The notes beneath the pieces are model-generated. The model made no database searches. It was given only the letters and a program-made list of their open reading frames with translations, and was not told the DNA's origin. Shown in pieces: positions 16,831-27,243 of a DNA stretch of 64,000 bases (its first letter is position 1; every line of letters begins with the position of its first letter). The position numbers and the translations under genes are program-made. The stretch is from Gammaproteobacteria bacterium (GTDB lineage Bacteria; Pseudomonadota; Gammaproteobacteria; Steroidobacterales; Steroidobacteraceae): positions 248,001-312,000 of the forward strand of contig JADJHU010000001.1 of the NCBI GenBank assembly GCA_016707425.1, read 5' to 3'.

Positions 16831-19800
16831 ATGCACACACCAGCCGCACAGGCAGGATCCCGCAGGCACAGCTCGATCACGGGCCGGGGCTGCCAGCGGG
16901 CGTCACTGCTCCTCGGGGGATTCCTCGCTGCCCTCACCTCCGGGTCACCGGTCCTCGCCGATGACAGCGAGATCTTCGTCCGTACGGGCGACGACCCGGT
17001 CCAGCCCAACCTCCTCGTGATCGTCGATACCTCCGGCAGCATGAACGAGCTCGTCACCACGAGGGCACCCTACGATTCCAGACACACCTACGCCGGGGCC
17101 TGCGGCAGCGCAATGCTGTACTTCCGCACGGGCGCAGGCACCCCTCCCGGCTGCGACGCCGCAGCACAGCTTCCGATCGCGATCAATCGCTGCCGCGCCG
17201 CTACCGATGCCCTTGCCGGACCGGCCGGGTTCTGGACAGGTCGCCTTGCACAGTGGAACGCGCACGAAGGCCGGTGGGGCAGCATCCACACGGCCGAGAG
17301 CGAGGCACCACTCGAGTGCGAGCGGGGCGCGCTGCAGCAGTTCGACGCGTCACGGCTCGATGTCCACACCCTCTACAGCGCCAACTGGCTCAACTGGTAC
17401 CACTCCGCACCAGATGTGATCGCGACGACGAGACTCGCGATCGTTCAGAACGCCATCGCGAGCATCGCGCGCTCGGTCGAGGGTGTCAGGATCGGTCTCA
17501 TGCGCTTCAGCAACACCGCGGGGTCGGCGGGTGACCGCGCCGAAGGCGGCATGGTGACCCATGCCATTGCCGACCTCGCCGCCACACGCGACCAGGTGGT
17601 CGAGGGCATCCATTCCTACACTGCACAGGGCCTCGCCCCCTTCTCCGAAACCTTGTACGAAGCAGGTCAGTATCTCGCCGGCCGGCCGGTCGACTACGGG
17701 CTGCGCGCCACGGCGGATGGTTCGACGCCGCTGCCGAGCGCCCTGGCTGCGCGGCAGCCCGAGGCTCCGGCCCTTTACCATTCACCGATCACACACCCGT
17801 GCCAGAGGAGCTACGTCGTCCTGCTCGCGGGAAGCGAACCATCCGAAGACAACGGCGCAGACAGCCGCATTGCGAACCTCCCGCAGTTCCCGACACTCGT
17901 CGGTCCGGACTGCGATGGTTCGGGCCCGGGCCGCTGCCTGGACGACATGGCCGACTATCTGCACGAAGCTGATCTCTCGGATCTCCCCGGTCGCCAGAAC
18001 GCAGTCACCTACACGATCGGCTTCGGCCCCGGCACGGAAGGCTCGCTGCCTCTCGCGCGTACCGCCGCACGCGGCGGCGGGCGTGCCTTCAGCGCCCGCG
18101 ACGCGACCGGTCTCACCGCGGCACTCGCGGACGTGGTGGGAGATGCACTGCGCGCAGCGTCAGCCTTCGCCACCCCGGCCGTCACCCTCGATGCCTTCAA
18201 TCGCACCGAGCACGTGAATGAACTCTACGTCCCGGTGTTCCAGCCCGGGACGACGCTGCACTGGGCGGGGAACCTCAGGAAATACTTCCTGCGCGGTGGG
18301 CGCATCGTCGACCAGTACGGTGCCGAAGCGATCGACCGGGCGACCGGCCGCATCCGCGAAGGCTCTCGGGACGACTGGGCCGACGGTCCCGACGTGGGCC
18401 GGGTGGACGCGGGAGGCGCCCTCGATCGCCTGCCTGCGCCCGGCGAGCGGCGCCTTCTCACCTGGCTCGGGGCGAATCCCCCGCCTGGTTCTGCCGCACT
18501 GCTCGAGCCTTTCGCAACCACCGATGCCCGATTCACCGATGCACTCCTCGGCACGGGCGCCGGACTCACGCGCGAGCAGCTCGTCGCCTGGGCACACGGC
18601 CGCGACGCCGGGGATCGGGATGGTGACGGAGACACCCTGGAGGCCCTGCCCTTCATGGGCGATGCGCTGCACGCACACCCGGCGGTCGTGACTTACGGGG
18701 GCAGCGCATCGGCACCCGATGCGCGCGACGCCGTGATCTTTGCACCGACCAACGACGGCTATCTGCACGCCCTCGATGCACGCAGCGGCCGTGAACTCTG
18801 GGCCTTCCTGCCACGCGAGCTTCTGCACCGTCTTGCCGGCCTCTACCACAACCCGGCAGTCGCCGCGCGCACCTACGGGCTCGACGGCGACCTGCGCGTG
18901 CTGAAATTCGACGCCAACCAGGACGGCATCGTCGCCGCCGCGCAGGGCGATCGCGTATGGCTCTTCTTCGGCATGCGCCGGGGCGGTCACCACTACTACG
19001 CCCTCGATGTCACCGATCGCGACCGGCCACAATTCAAGTGGAGTCTCGGACCAGGCGAACTCCCGGGCATCGGAGAGAGCTGGTCACCACCGGCGATCAC
19101 ACGCGTGCGCGTTGGCGGTGCTGTGCAGAACGGTGAGCATCTCGTGCTGATCTTCGGCGGAGGCTACGACTCCTCCCACGAGAACCCTGCCTATGCGACG
19201 GACCGTTCCGGGCATCGTGTCTACATGGTCGATGCCTCGAGCGGTGTCCTTCTCTGGTACGCCGGCGGTCCCGCCGGCACCGGAGCCCCGGATCTGCCGT
19301 TGAGCAGGATGACCCACTCGATTCCAGGCCGGACCAACGTCATCGACCTCGACGGTGACGGTTTCGCCGACCGGATGTACGCCGCAGACCTCGGCGGCCG
19401 TGTCTGGCGCTTCGACATCCATAACGGCCATGAGCGCGACACGCTCGTGACAGGCGGCGTCCTGGCACAGCTCGGCGCGGGTGACGATCCGGTCCCGGAC
19501 ATCCGCAGGCACCGGCGTTTCTATTACGCTCCCGACGTCGCGCTCATGCAGCGCCGCGGCGCGGAACCCTATTTCAACCTCGCGATCGGCTCCGGTTACC
19601 GGGGGCATCCATTGCACACCGGGACCCGCGACCGCTTCTACTCCATCCGCGACAGCAGCCCCTTCACGAGACTCGACCAGGCGAGCTACGACGCGCTTGC
19701 CCCGATCCGGGAGAGCGACCTCGTGGACGTGACGGACTCGATCACCACGGCTTCGGTCCCTGCGAACGCGCGCGGGTGGCGGCTCGAACTGAGGCTGAAC

Positions 19801-20253
19801 GGCGGCTGGATTGGCGAGAAAGTGCTTGCCGAGGCGCTCACCGTGAACGGCGTGGTGCTGTTTCCCACCTATCAGCCCATGCCGCCCACGGCACGCGATC
19901 CCTGCCTGCCGGCCAGCGGCGTCAACCGTGTGTATGCCCTGAGCGTCGATACGGGACGCCCGGCCATCGACTTCGACGATGATCGGACCATCACCCTCCT
20001 CGACGTCTCCACACGGCTCACGCAGACGGGCATTGCGGGAGAGATCGGTCTTGCGCTCGAGAACCCGACCGACCAGAGGCCTGGCGCAGGAGGCCGTCCG
20101 GACGAACGGGCAGACACCGGCACCGACGAGCGCGACACCCTCGGACGCCGCGCCGTCTGCCTCGTCGGCGTCGAAGTGCTGCGCAAATGCGTGCTGCCCG
20201 GAGGCGTCGTGCGCACTTTCTGGCTGCGCACCAGCGGGGACGACACCGGGTAA
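16831..20253 (+). CDS. pilY1: PilY1-type pilus tip adhesin/assembly factor
   Basis: A 1140-residue exported protein. The first 43 residues include a signal-like hydrophobic stretch ending VLADD. A von Willebrand A region follows, with a MIDAS motif DTSGSM starting at Asp66. From about residue 610 the C-terminal half is a modified beta-propeller as in PilY1, including YLHALDARSGRELWAFLPRE, a calcium loop DANQDGIVAAAQGD and DLDGDGFADRMYAADLGGR. The protein caps the pilus, regulates extension and retraction and binds surfaces. GAGG just upstream of ATGCAC fits a ribosome site. The operon ends here without the pilE gene that follows pilY1 in many relatives; the next gene, ispH, is convergent with only 5 bases between the stops. 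Confidence 0.93.
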   Translation: MHTPAAQAGSRRHSSITGRGCQRASLLLGGFLAALTSGSPVLADDSEIFVRTGDDPVQPNLLVIVDTSGSMNELVTTRAPYDSRHTYAGACGSAMLYFRTGAGTPPGCDAAAQLPIAINRCRAATDALAGPAGFWTGRLAQWNAHEGRWGSIHTAESEAPLECERGALQQFDASRLDVHTLYSANWLNWYHSAPDVIATTRLAIVQNAIASIARSVEGVRIGLMRFSNTAGSAGDRAEGGMVTHAIADLAATRDQVVEGIHSYTAQGLAPFSETLYEAGQYLAGRPVDYGLRATADGSTPLPSALAARQPEAPALYHSPITHPCQRSYVVLLAGSEPSEDNGADSRIANLPQFPTLVGPDCDGSGPGRCLDDMADYLHEADLSDLPGRQNAVTYTIGFGPGTEGSLPLARTAARGGGRAFSARDATGLTAALADVVGDALRAASAFATPAVTLDAFNRTEHVNELYVPVFQPGTTLHWAGNLRKYFLRGGRIVDQYGAEAIDRATGRIREGSRDDWADGPDVGRVDAGGALDRLPAPGERRLLTWLGANPPPGSAALLEPFATTDARFTDALLGTGAGLTREQLVAWAHGRDAGDRDGDGDTLEALPFMGDALHAHPAVVTYGGSASAPDARDAVIFAPTNDGYLHALDARSGRELWAFLPRELLHRLAGLYHNPAVAARTYGLDGDLRVLKFDANQDGIVAAAQGDRVWLFFGMRRGGHHYYALDVTDRDRPQFKWSLGPGELPGIGESWSPPAITRVRVGGAVQNGEHLVLIFGGGYDSSHENPAYATDRSGHRVYMVDASSGVLLWYAGGPAGTGAPDLPLSRMTHSIPGRTNVIDLDGDGFADRMYAADLGGRVWRFDIHNGHERDTLVTGGVLAQLGAGDDPVPDIRRHRRFYYAPDVALMQRRGAEPYFNLAIGSGYRGHPLHTGTRDRFYSIRDSSPFTRLDQASYDALAPIRESDLVDVTDSITTASVPANARGWRLELRLNGGWIGEKVLAEALTVNGVVLFPTYQPMPPTARDPCLPASGVNRVYALSVDTGRPAIDFDDDRTITLLDVSTRLTQTGIAGEIGLALENPTDQRPGAGGRPDERADTGTDERDTLGRRAVCLVGVEVLRKCVLPGGVVRTFWLRTSGDDTG

Positions 20254-20258
20254 GCCCG

Positions 20259-21200
20259 CTACCCTTCCCGCCGCAGCGCCTTGGGCAGCGCGAAGACGAT
20301 CTTCTCCTCATCCCCGAGCGCCTCGACCGGAGCCTCGCCGCCCCATTGGCTCAGCCGCTCGATCACCTCGCGCACCAGCACTTCGGGCGCCGAGGCCCCT
20401 GCGGTCACGCCCACCGTGCGCTTGCCATCGAACCACTCGCGACTCATGTGTGCGGCGTCGTCGACCAGATACCCGGGCACGCCGGCCTTGTCCGCGAGCT
20501 CGCGCAGGCGGTTGGAATTCGAGCTGGTCTGCGAACCGACGACGATCAGCACATCGCACCGCTCGAGGAGGGTCTTCACCGCGTCCTGGCGGTTCTGGGT
20601 GGCATAGCAGATGTCCTCGCGCCTGGGGCTGGCGAGCTGCGGGAAGCGCCGCCGCAGCGTCGCGACGATCCCGGCGGTATCGTCCACGGACAGCGTCGTC
20701 TGGGTGACGAAGGCAACGCGCAGCGGGTCGCGGACCTCGAGGCGCTCGGCGTCCGCCACATTCTGCACCAGCCGGATCTGTCCGCCGCCCGCTGCATCGA
20801 AGCGGCCCATGGTGCCCTCCACTTCCGGGTGGCCGGCGTGGCCGATCAGGATGACGTCGCGGGCCTCGCGCGCGTAGCGCGCCACCTCCATGTGCACCTT
20901 GGTGACCAGCGGACAGGTGGCGTCGAACACCTCGAGGCCGCGTCTGGCGGCCTCCTGCACCACGGCGCTCGAGACGCCGTGCGCCGAGAAGATCACCGTC
21001 GCGCCGTCAGGCACCTCGCCGAGCTCCTCGACGAACACCGCACCGAGGGCGCGCAGGCGCTCGACGACGTAACGGTTGTGCACCACCTCGTGGCGCACGT
21101 AGATCGGCGCACCGAGCAGCTCGAGCGCGCGCTCGACGAACGCGCTGGCACGATCGACGCCCGCACAGAAGCCTCGCGGGTTGGCGAGGAGCACCTTCAT
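20259..21200 (-). CDS. ispH: 4-hydroxy-3-methylbut-2-enyl diphosphate reductase
   Basis: A 313-residue iron-sulfur enzyme of the non-mevalonate isoprenoid pathway, which makes IPP and DMAPP from HMBPP. The three cluster cysteines are visible in NPRGFCAGVDRA, FDATCPLVTKVH and EDICYATQNRQDA, and the substrate-binding block VGSQTSSNSNRLRELA is present. The start MKVLLANP at 21200 is the family's usual start. It lies 10 bases after lspA, as in the lspA-ispH order of many proteobacteria. Confidence 0.97.
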   Translation of the reverse strand: MKVLLANPRGFCAGVDRASAFVERALELLGAPIYVRHEVVHNRYVVERLRALGAVFVEELGEVPDGATVIFSAHGVSSAVVQEAARRGLEVFDATCPLVTKVHMEVARYAREARDVILIGHAGHPEVEGTMGRFDAAGGGQIRLVQNVADAERLEVRDPLRVAFVTQTTLSVDDTAGIVATLRRRFPQLASPRREDICYATQNRQDAVKTLLERCDVLIVVGSQTSSNSNRLRELADKAGVPGYLVDDAAHMSREWFDGKRTVGVTAGASAPEVLVREVIERLSQWGGEAPVEALGDEEKIVFALPKALRREG

Positions 21201-21210
21201 GCCGGCCGTC

Positions 21211-21735
21211 TCACGAGTCCCGCCGCGCAGGCTTCGGACGGCGCGACTCGAGCAGCGCATCGAGCAGCACGAGGCCCGCGCCCACAGTGATCGCCGAGTC
21301 CGCGATGTTGAACGCCGGAAAATCGAAACCGATGCGCATCCAGTGCACATGCACGAAATCGATGACATAGCCGAGGCGCAGCCGGTCGACGACATTGCCG
21401 ATGGCGCCGCCCAGGATGAGCGCGAGCCCGAGCGCGAGCCACCGCTGGGCGTGCGAGCGGATGCCCGCGAGCCAGATGACGAGACCCGTGCTCACCAGTG
21501 CCGCCAGCCCCACGAAGAACCAGCGCTGCCAACCCGAGGCACCGGCGAGGAAGCTGAAGGCCGCGCCCCGGTTGTGCAGGCGCGTGAGGTCGAGCACCGG
21601 CAGCAGCCGCACGCTCTCGTAGAGCGCGAAACGGTGCTCGATCCAGAGCTTGGAGAGCTGATCGAGCGCGATCACCATGACCGAGAGCGGCAGGAGCCTC
21701 AGGCCCGGTCGCGCGGCCACCTTCGCGGATCCCAT
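21211..21735 (-). CDS. lspA: Lipoprotein signal peptidase (signal peptidase II)
   Basis: A 174-residue inner-membrane aspartyl protease with four hydrophobic segments. The catalytic aspartates are in GNVVDRLRLGYVIDF and FNIADSAITVG, and LDQLSKLWIEH marks the N-terminal conserved box. It removes signal peptides from diacylglyceryl-prolipoproteins. The ATG shares a base with the ileS stop (TGATG), so the two genes are translationally coupled. Confidence 0.97.
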   Translation of the reverse strand: MGSAKVAARPGLRLLPLSVMVIALDQLSKLWIEHRFALYESVRLLPVLDLTRLHNRGAAFSFLAGASGWQRWFFVGLAALVSTGLVIWLAGIRSHAQRWLALGLALILGGAIGNVVDRLRLGYVIDFVHVHWMRIGFDFPAFNIADSAITVGAGLVLLDALLESRRPKPARRDS

Positions 21736-24596
21736 CACGCAAACCGCCTCGTCTCTCCGGGTCCGGAGACATTCGTCACGCAGCGGCCGCAAAGCTGCGG
21801 GTGCGCCGGATCCGCGCCCACGTCCTCGCGTCGATGCCAGCAGCGCACACACTTGGGCGCGGCGGTCGGCACGACCCGCAGCCACACACCCTCGTGCCCG
21901 GCACCCGTGAGCGGCACCGCGCCCGCCACGGCGGGTCCATCGAGGCGATGCACGCGCGCCGCCGAGGTGATCAGGAGGAAGCGCAGCTCCTCGCCGAGCG
22001 CGGCGAAGCGCGCATGCTCGCGCGGGCTGCACCAGAGATCCACCTCCGCTTCGAGTGGCGCGCCGATCGCCCCCGCATCGCGCAGCCGCTCGAGCTCGCG
22101 CAGCACGTCCGAGCGCAGGGCGAGGAACGCCTCCCAGTCGATCGTCGCCGCCGGCACCGCGGGATTCTCGTGCCAGAGCGCCAGGAACACCGACTCGCCC
22201 CGCGTACCGGGAAGGTGACGCCAGATCTCCTCGGCCGTGAAGGACAGGATCGGCGCCAGCCAGCGCACCATGCTCTCGGCGATGTGAAACATCGCCGTCT
22301 GTGCCGAACGGCGCGCCACGCCGGCCGCCGGAAGGGTGTACAACCGATCCTTCAGCACGTCGAGATAGAAGCCTCCGAGATCCACCACGCAGAAGTTGTG
22401 CACCTTCTGGTAGATCACATGGAACTCGTAGCGGCGGTAGGCCTCGATCACGTCCTGCTGCAACGCCTGCGCACGCGCAAGCGCCCAGGCATCGAGCGCC
22501 ACCATCTGCGCAGCGGGCACCTGGTCACGCACCGGATCGAAGCCGTGCAGGTTCCCGAGCAGGAAGCGGACGGTGTTGCGCATGCGGCGATAGGAATCGG
22601 ACATGCGCCGCAGAATCTCGTCGGACACACCCATCTCGTTCGCATAGTCGGTGGCCGCCACCCAGAGACGCAGCACGTCTGCCCCGAGGCTCGACATCAC
22701 CTTCTGCGGCGCGATCACGTTGCCGAGGGACTTCGACATCTTGCGGCCCTTCTCGTCCACGGTGAAACCGTGCGTCAGCACGGCCGCGTAGGGTGCACGT
22801 GCGTAGAGCGCCTCCGACATGAGAAGTGAGGAGTGAAACCAGCCGCGATGCTGGTCCGAGCCCTCGAGGTAGAGCTCGACCGGCGCGTGGAGTTCGGGAC
22901 GCATCGAGCCCACGCACTCGAAGGACAGCCCTGAATCGGCCCACACGTCCATGACGTCGATGACCTTCTCGTAATCGACGGCCTCGGCGCCGAGGAGCTC
23001 GGCGGGGTCGAGTGCAAACCAGGCATCGATGCCTTCCGACTCGACACGCGAGGCCACGAGCTCGATGAACGCCTGGGTACGCGGGTGCAGCTCACCGGTG
23101 CTCCGGTGCACGAACAGCGTGATCGGCACACCCCAGGTGCGCTGGCGCGAGATGCACCAGTCGGGACGGTTCTCGATCATGCCGGTGATGCGCTGCTCAC
23201 CCCATGCGGGCGTCCACCGGACCTTGCGAATGTCGCGCAGCGCATTGGCACGCAGGCCGCATGCATCCATGCTGATGAACCACTGCGGCGTGGCGCGGAA
23301 GATCACGGGCGTGCGGTGCCGCCAGCAGTGCGGATAGCTGTGACGGAAAGGTTCCTGCCGCAGGAGCCTGCCGCGCTCCTCCAGGAGCTTCACGAGGACG
23401 GGATTGGCCTCCTCGACCCCGAGCCCTGCCACGAACTCCGTGCCTGGAAGGAAGCGGCCATCGTTGCCGACCGGGTTCGAGACAGGCAGCCCATAGCGGC
23501 GGCCGACCTGGAAATCCTCCTGTCCATGACCGGGCGCGGTATGCACGGCGCCCGTGCCGGCCTCGAGCGTCACGTGCTCGCCGAGGATGACCGGCACCTG
23601 CCGCGCATGGAACGGGTGTTCGAGCTCGAGTCCCTCGAGCGCACGACCTTCGGTCGTCGCGAGCACGCGCTGCAGCGCTGCGCCATAGCGCGCCAGGCAG
23701 GCGTCGCGCAGCTCCGCCGCGAGAATCAGTCTCTCGACGCCGCCAGAGCGCCGGACCTCGAGCAGCTCGTAGCGCAGCCCGGCGCTGAGTGCCACGGCCT
23801 GGTTCGCCGGCAAGGTCCAGGGCGTCGTGGTCCAGATGACGATCGAAGCCGCCGGAGCCGTCGTTTCCTCACCGAGCGCCCCCGGCACGAGACCTGCGCG
23901 CAGTTCGAGATCGCGCAGACTCGCGACCCGGAAGGCCACGTCGATTGCCGTCGACGTCCGCTCCTCGTATTCGACCTCGGCTTCGGCGAGCGCCGAGCGG
24001 CAGTCGAGGCACCAGTGCACGGGCTTGGCCCCCTTGTACAGGTGACCGTTGGCGATGATGCGGCCGAAGGCACGGATCTGCGTGGCCTCGTAACGGGGAT
24101 GCATCGTGAGATAGGGATGCTCCCAGTCGCCGAGGACGCCGAGGCGCCTGAAGTCCTCGCGCTGCAGATCCACCTGGCGCTGCGCAAAGTCACGACAGGC
24201 GGCACGAAAGGCCTGCGCGTCGAGCTTCGCTCCGGGACGCCCGTGCTGCTTCTCGACCTGGTGCTCGATCGGCAGGCCGTGGCAATCCCAGCCCGGCACG
24301 TAGGGCGAATCGCAGCCGTCGAGCGTGCGCGACTTGACGATGAAGTCCTTCAGGATCTTGTTGACAGCATGACCGATGTGGATCGGGCCGTTCGCATAGG
24401 GCGGGCCGTCGTGCAATACGAAGCGCGGCCGGCCGCGCGCGGCAGCGCGGATGCGGCCGTAGATGTCGTTTTCCTGCCAGGCGCGCACCATGGCGGGCTC
24501 GCGTCTCGCGAGATCCGCCTTCATCGGAAAATCCGTCTGCGGCAGATTGAGTGTGTGCTTGTAATCGATCCCGTCGTTCACCCGATACTCCGTCAT
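21735..24596 (-). CDS. ileS: Isoleucyl-tRNA synthetase
   Basis: A 953-residue class I synthetase. The start MTEYRVNDGIDYKHTLNLP at 24596 overlaps the ribF stop (ATGA). Motifs: PYANGPIHIGHA (HIGH), the CP1 editing domain with TTPWTLPANQAV, WFISRQRTWG-type region WCISRQRTWGVPI, KMSKSLGNVIAP (KMSKS), and a C-terminal zinc ribbon with CVRCWHRR and LCGRCVTNV. It charges tRNA-Ile and edits Val-tRNA. The length is normal and the frame is intact. Confidence 0.98.
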   Translation of the reverse strand: MTEYRVNDGIDYKHTLNLPQTDFPMKADLARREPAMVRAWQENDIYGRIRAAARGRPRFVLHDGPPYANGPIHIGHAVNKILKDFIVKSRTLDGCDSPYVPGWDCHGLPIEHQVEKQHGRPGAKLDAQAFRAACRDFAQRQVDLQREDFRRLGVLGDWEHPYLTMHPRYEATQIRAFGRIIANGHLYKGAKPVHWCLDCRSALAEAEVEYEERTSTAIDVAFRVASLRDLELRAGLVPGALGEETTAPAASIVIWTTTPWTLPANQAVALSAGLRYELLEVRRSGGVERLILAAELRDACLARYGAALQRVLATTEGRALEGLELEHPFHARQVPVILGEHVTLEAGTGAVHTAPGHGQEDFQVGRRYGLPVSNPVGNDGRFLPGTEFVAGLGVEEANPVLVKLLEERGRLLRQEPFRHSYPHCWRHRTPVIFRATPQWFISMDACGLRANALRDIRKVRWTPAWGEQRITGMIENRPDWCISRQRTWGVPITLFVHRSTGELHPRTQAFIELVASRVESEGIDAWFALDPAELLGAEAVDYEKVIDVMDVWADSGLSFECVGSMRPELHAPVELYLEGSDQHRGWFHSSLLMSEALYARAPYAAVLTHGFTVDEKGRKMSKSLGNVIAPQKVMSSLGADVLRLWVAATDYANEMGVSDEILRRMSDSYRRMRNTVRFLLGNLHGFDPVRDQVPAAQMVALDAWALARAQALQQDVIEAYRRYEFHVIYQKVHNFCVVDLGGFYLDVLKDRLYTLPAAGVARRSAQTAMFHIAESMVRWLAPILSFTAEEIWRHLPGTRGESVFLALWHENPAVPAATIDWEAFLALRSDVLRELERLRDAGAIGAPLEAEVDLWCSPREHARFAALGEELRFLLITSAARVHRLDGPAVAGAVPLTGAGHEGVWLRVVPTAAPKCVRCWHRREDVGADPAHPQLCGRCVTNVSGPGETRRFA

Positions 24597-25530
24597 GCAG
24601 CGAGCAGCCGCCGTGCCGCCTGCGCATCGCGCTGCATCTGTCCGACCATCGCCTCGAGACTGTCGAAGCGTTCCTCCTCGCGCAGCTTGGCAACGAATTC
24701 CACCTCGAGCTCGCACCCGTAGAGCTCGCCCGAAAAATCGAACAAGTGCACCTCGAGCACCGGTTCGATGCCGCCCACCGTCGGGCGCGTGCCGAGACTC
24801 GCCACCGCCGGCCAGGTCTCAGCGGTGCGGCCACGCCCGGCCGCGAAGCGCACGCGTACGGCGAAGATGCCCCAGAGCGGCGAGCGGCGCCGCTCGAGAC
24901 GCAGATTCGCCGTGGGAAAACCGATCGTGCGGCCGAGTCGCTCGCCGCCCACGACCCGCCCACGCATACTGTAGGGACGGCCGAGCAGACGCTCCGCCTG
25001 CACGAGATCGCCTGCAGCGAGCGCGCGCCGCACGTCGGAGGAGCTCACGCGACTGTCGCCGATGCGCACGGGCGGCACCACCTCCACTTCGAAGCCGTGT
25101 GTCGCGGCAGCCTGACCGATGGCGGCAACGTTCGCCTCCCCATTGCGCCCGAAGCGGAAATCATGGCCGACGACGATTCCCGCGCAGCGCAGATCCCGGT
25201 CAGCAGGCCCAGGAATGCCTCACCCGGGAGCCCGCGCAGCTTCTCGGTGAAGCGCAGCAGGCAGAGGCAGTCGAGACCCAGGGCCGGGAGCATCCGGCAG
25301 CGCTCGCGCAGGCTCGTGAGGCGTGCCGGCGGATCGGCCGGCGTGAGGAATTCCCGCGGCAGGGGCTCGAAACTGATCATCATCGCCGGGCGTCCAAGGC
25401 GGACAGCACGCACCCGCGTACGCCCGATCAGCGCCTGGTGGCCGAGGTGAAGACCATCGAAGGACCCGATGGTGACGATCGCGCCCCGATGCCGTTCGCG
25501 CAAGTTGACCAGTCCGCGAACGAGCTCCAT
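24593..25530 (-). CDS. ribF: Bifunctional riboflavin kinase / FAD synthetase RibF (frameshifted)
   Basis: Two frames combine to about 312 residues, the normal RibF size. The N-terminal frame from 25530 holds the FAD synthetase domain: VTIGSFDGLHLGHQALI and SFEPLPREFL. The C-terminal frame ending at 24593 holds DFRFGRNGEAN, then the flavokinase domain with GRPYSMRGRVVGGERLGRTI and GFPTANL. The break is near 25195 beside a CCC run; adding one base restores LLT-DLRCAGIVVGHDF. The gene makes FMN and FAD and is normally essential, so a sequence error is more likely than a true mutation. Its stop overlaps the ileS start, the classical ribF-ileS-lspA order. Confidence 0.9.
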
Positions 25531-25596
25531 GGATTCAGGGGACCGCGCCGCACAAAGCCGGAATTATAGGCTCCCCGTACGGGACCTGCCCATGCT

Positions 25597-27150
25597 TCAC
25601 GCGCGCAGATGCCGGTAGCGCAGCCCCGCGGCGAACATCGTTGCAAAGTAGGCGGTGGCGCCCCCCGCGACGCACAGTGCGAGCCTCGCGGCCTTCTTCC
25701 ATGCCGGGACACCGAGCCAGCCGTCGAGGCCGCCGGCGAGCAGCCACAGCACAACGGCCATGACGAGATTGCCGGTGAGCACGCGGACGAGCAGCGCCCG
25801 CCAGCCCGCTCCGGGCACGTAGACGCCGCTGCGCCGCAGACCCCGCCACAGGAGCAGCGCATTGACCGCTCCGGAGACGCAGGTGGAGGTCGCCAGGAGC
25901 AGATAAGGAAGCGGAAATCCCAGCATGTGCGCCGGGAGCACGACACCCACGTTCAGCCCCATGTTGACGCCGAGAGCGATGAGCCCGACGCGCACCGGCG
26001 TGCGCGTGTCTTGGCGCGCAAAGAAACCGGGTGCGAGCACCTTCACGAAGCTGAAGCCGAGCAGGCCCCAGGAGTAGGCCATGAGCCCGTACGTGGCCAT
26101 GCGCACGTCGCGCCCGTCGAAAGCGCCGTAGCCGAAGATGGTGGCCGTGAGCGGTCCGGCCAGCACGAGGAGCGCCACGGCCGCCGGCGTCGCGAGCAGC
26201 ACCACGAGTCGCAGCGCCCAGTCGAGGGTCGCGGAAAAGCGCGCCGTGGAGCGCTCTGCATGCTGCGCCGAGAGTCCGGGCAGGATCACCGTCGCGAGCG
26301 CGATGCTGAAGACTCCGAGCGGGAATTCCATCAGCCGGTCGGCGAAATACAGCCAGGAAATGCTCCCCGACATCAGGAAGGAGGCAATCAGCACGTCGAG
26401 CAGCAGACTCACCTGGGCCATGGAAGAGCCCAAGATGCCCGGCAGCATGAGGCGGCCGATGCGGCGCACGCCCTCGAGCGCCGGGCGCCAGCGCGGCCAG
26501 GAGAGGAGCCCGAGGCGCGCGACCGCAGGCAGCTGGTAGGCGAGCTGCAGCAGTCCGCTCACCGTCACCCCGATGGCCAGCATCACGCCGGGTCTCGCAC
26601 TGTGCGCCGCCACCACGACGGCGAAGAAGATCAGCACCAGATTGCCGACCACCTGGGTGAAGGCCGGCACCCCGAAGCGCCCGTAGCTGTTGAGCACGCC
26701 GCTGAACAGCGCGGTCAGGGAGATGAACGCGATATAGGGGAAGGTCCAGCGCAGCATCTCCACCGCGAGCCGGTACTTGTCAGGTTCGTCCGTGAAGCCC
26801 GGGGCAAAGAGCAGGATCACGAGCGGCGCACCGAGGACACCCGCCAGCGTGACCAGGAACAGCAGAGCGCCGAGCGTGCCGGACACCCCGCTGACGAGCT
26901 CGCGCACCTCTGAGGCAGGGCGCTGCACGCGATACTCGGAGATCACCGGCACGAAGGCCTGGGAGAACGCGCCCTCCGCGAACAGTCGGCGCAGGAAATT
27001 GGGGATCTTGTAGGCAACCAGGAACGCATCCATCACCAGCCCGGCGCCAAAGGCCTGTGCAAAGGCCTGGTCCCGCACAAGCCCGGTGATGCGCGACAGG
27101 AAGGTCATGGAGCCGACGACCGTCGTGCTCCTGAAGATGGCTCGGCTCAT
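25597..27150 (-). CDS. murJ: Lipid II flippase MurJ (MviN)
   Basis: A 517-residue polytopic protein of the MOP superfamily with about 14 membrane segments. The N-terminus SRAIFRSTTVVGSMTFLSRI and the conserved VRDQAFAQAFG, MDAFLVAYKIPNFLRRLFAE and GAFSQAFVPV are MurJ hallmarks. It moves lipid-linked peptidoglycan precursors across the inner membrane. The ATG at 27150 was chosen because upstream in-frame residues run into the rpsT promoter region. It is transcribed divergently from rpsT, an arrangement common in gammaproteobacteria, and is followed by ribF on the same strand 66 bases later. Confidence 0.96.
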   Translation of the reverse strand: MSRAIFRSTTVVGSMTFLSRITGLVRDQAFAQAFGAGLVMDAFLVAYKIPNFLRRLFAEGAFSQAFVPVISEYRVQRPASEVRELVSGVSGTLGALLFLVTLAGVLGAPLVILLFAPGFTDEPDKYRLAVEMLRWTFPYIAFISLTALFSGVLNSYGRFGVPAFTQVVGNLVLIFFAVVVAAHSARPGVMLAIGVTVSGLLQLAYQLPAVARLGLLSWPRWRPALEGVRRIGRLMLPGILGSSMAQVSLLLDVLIASFLMSGSISWLYFADRLMEFPLGVFSIALATVILPGLSAQHAERSTARFSATLDWALRLVVLLATPAAVALLVLAGPLTATIFGYGAFDGRDVRMATYGLMAYSWGLLGFSFVKVLAPGFFARQDTRTPVRVGLIALGVNMGLNVGVVLPAHMLGFPLPYLLLATSTCVSGAVNALLLWRGLRRSGVYVPGAGWRALLVRVLTGNLVMAVVLWLLAGGLDGWLGVPAWKKAARLALCVAGGATAYFATMFAAGLRYRHLRA

Positions 27151-27176
27151 GGGCGTGCGGACTATACCGGAGCGGG

Positions 27177-27205
27177 TTGACAGGCTGCCGGTCGATCCCC
27201 ACAAT
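27177..27205 (+). promoter_or_regulatory. Sigma-70 promoter for rpsT
   Basis: TTGACA (27177-27182) and CACAAT (27200-27205) are separated by 17 bases, a near-consensus housekeeping promoter 38 bases upstream of the rpsT start codon. Confidence 0.7.
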
Positions 27206-27243
27206 TCCGCGCCCTCGAAGACGGCAGACTCTCCGGAGAACCA

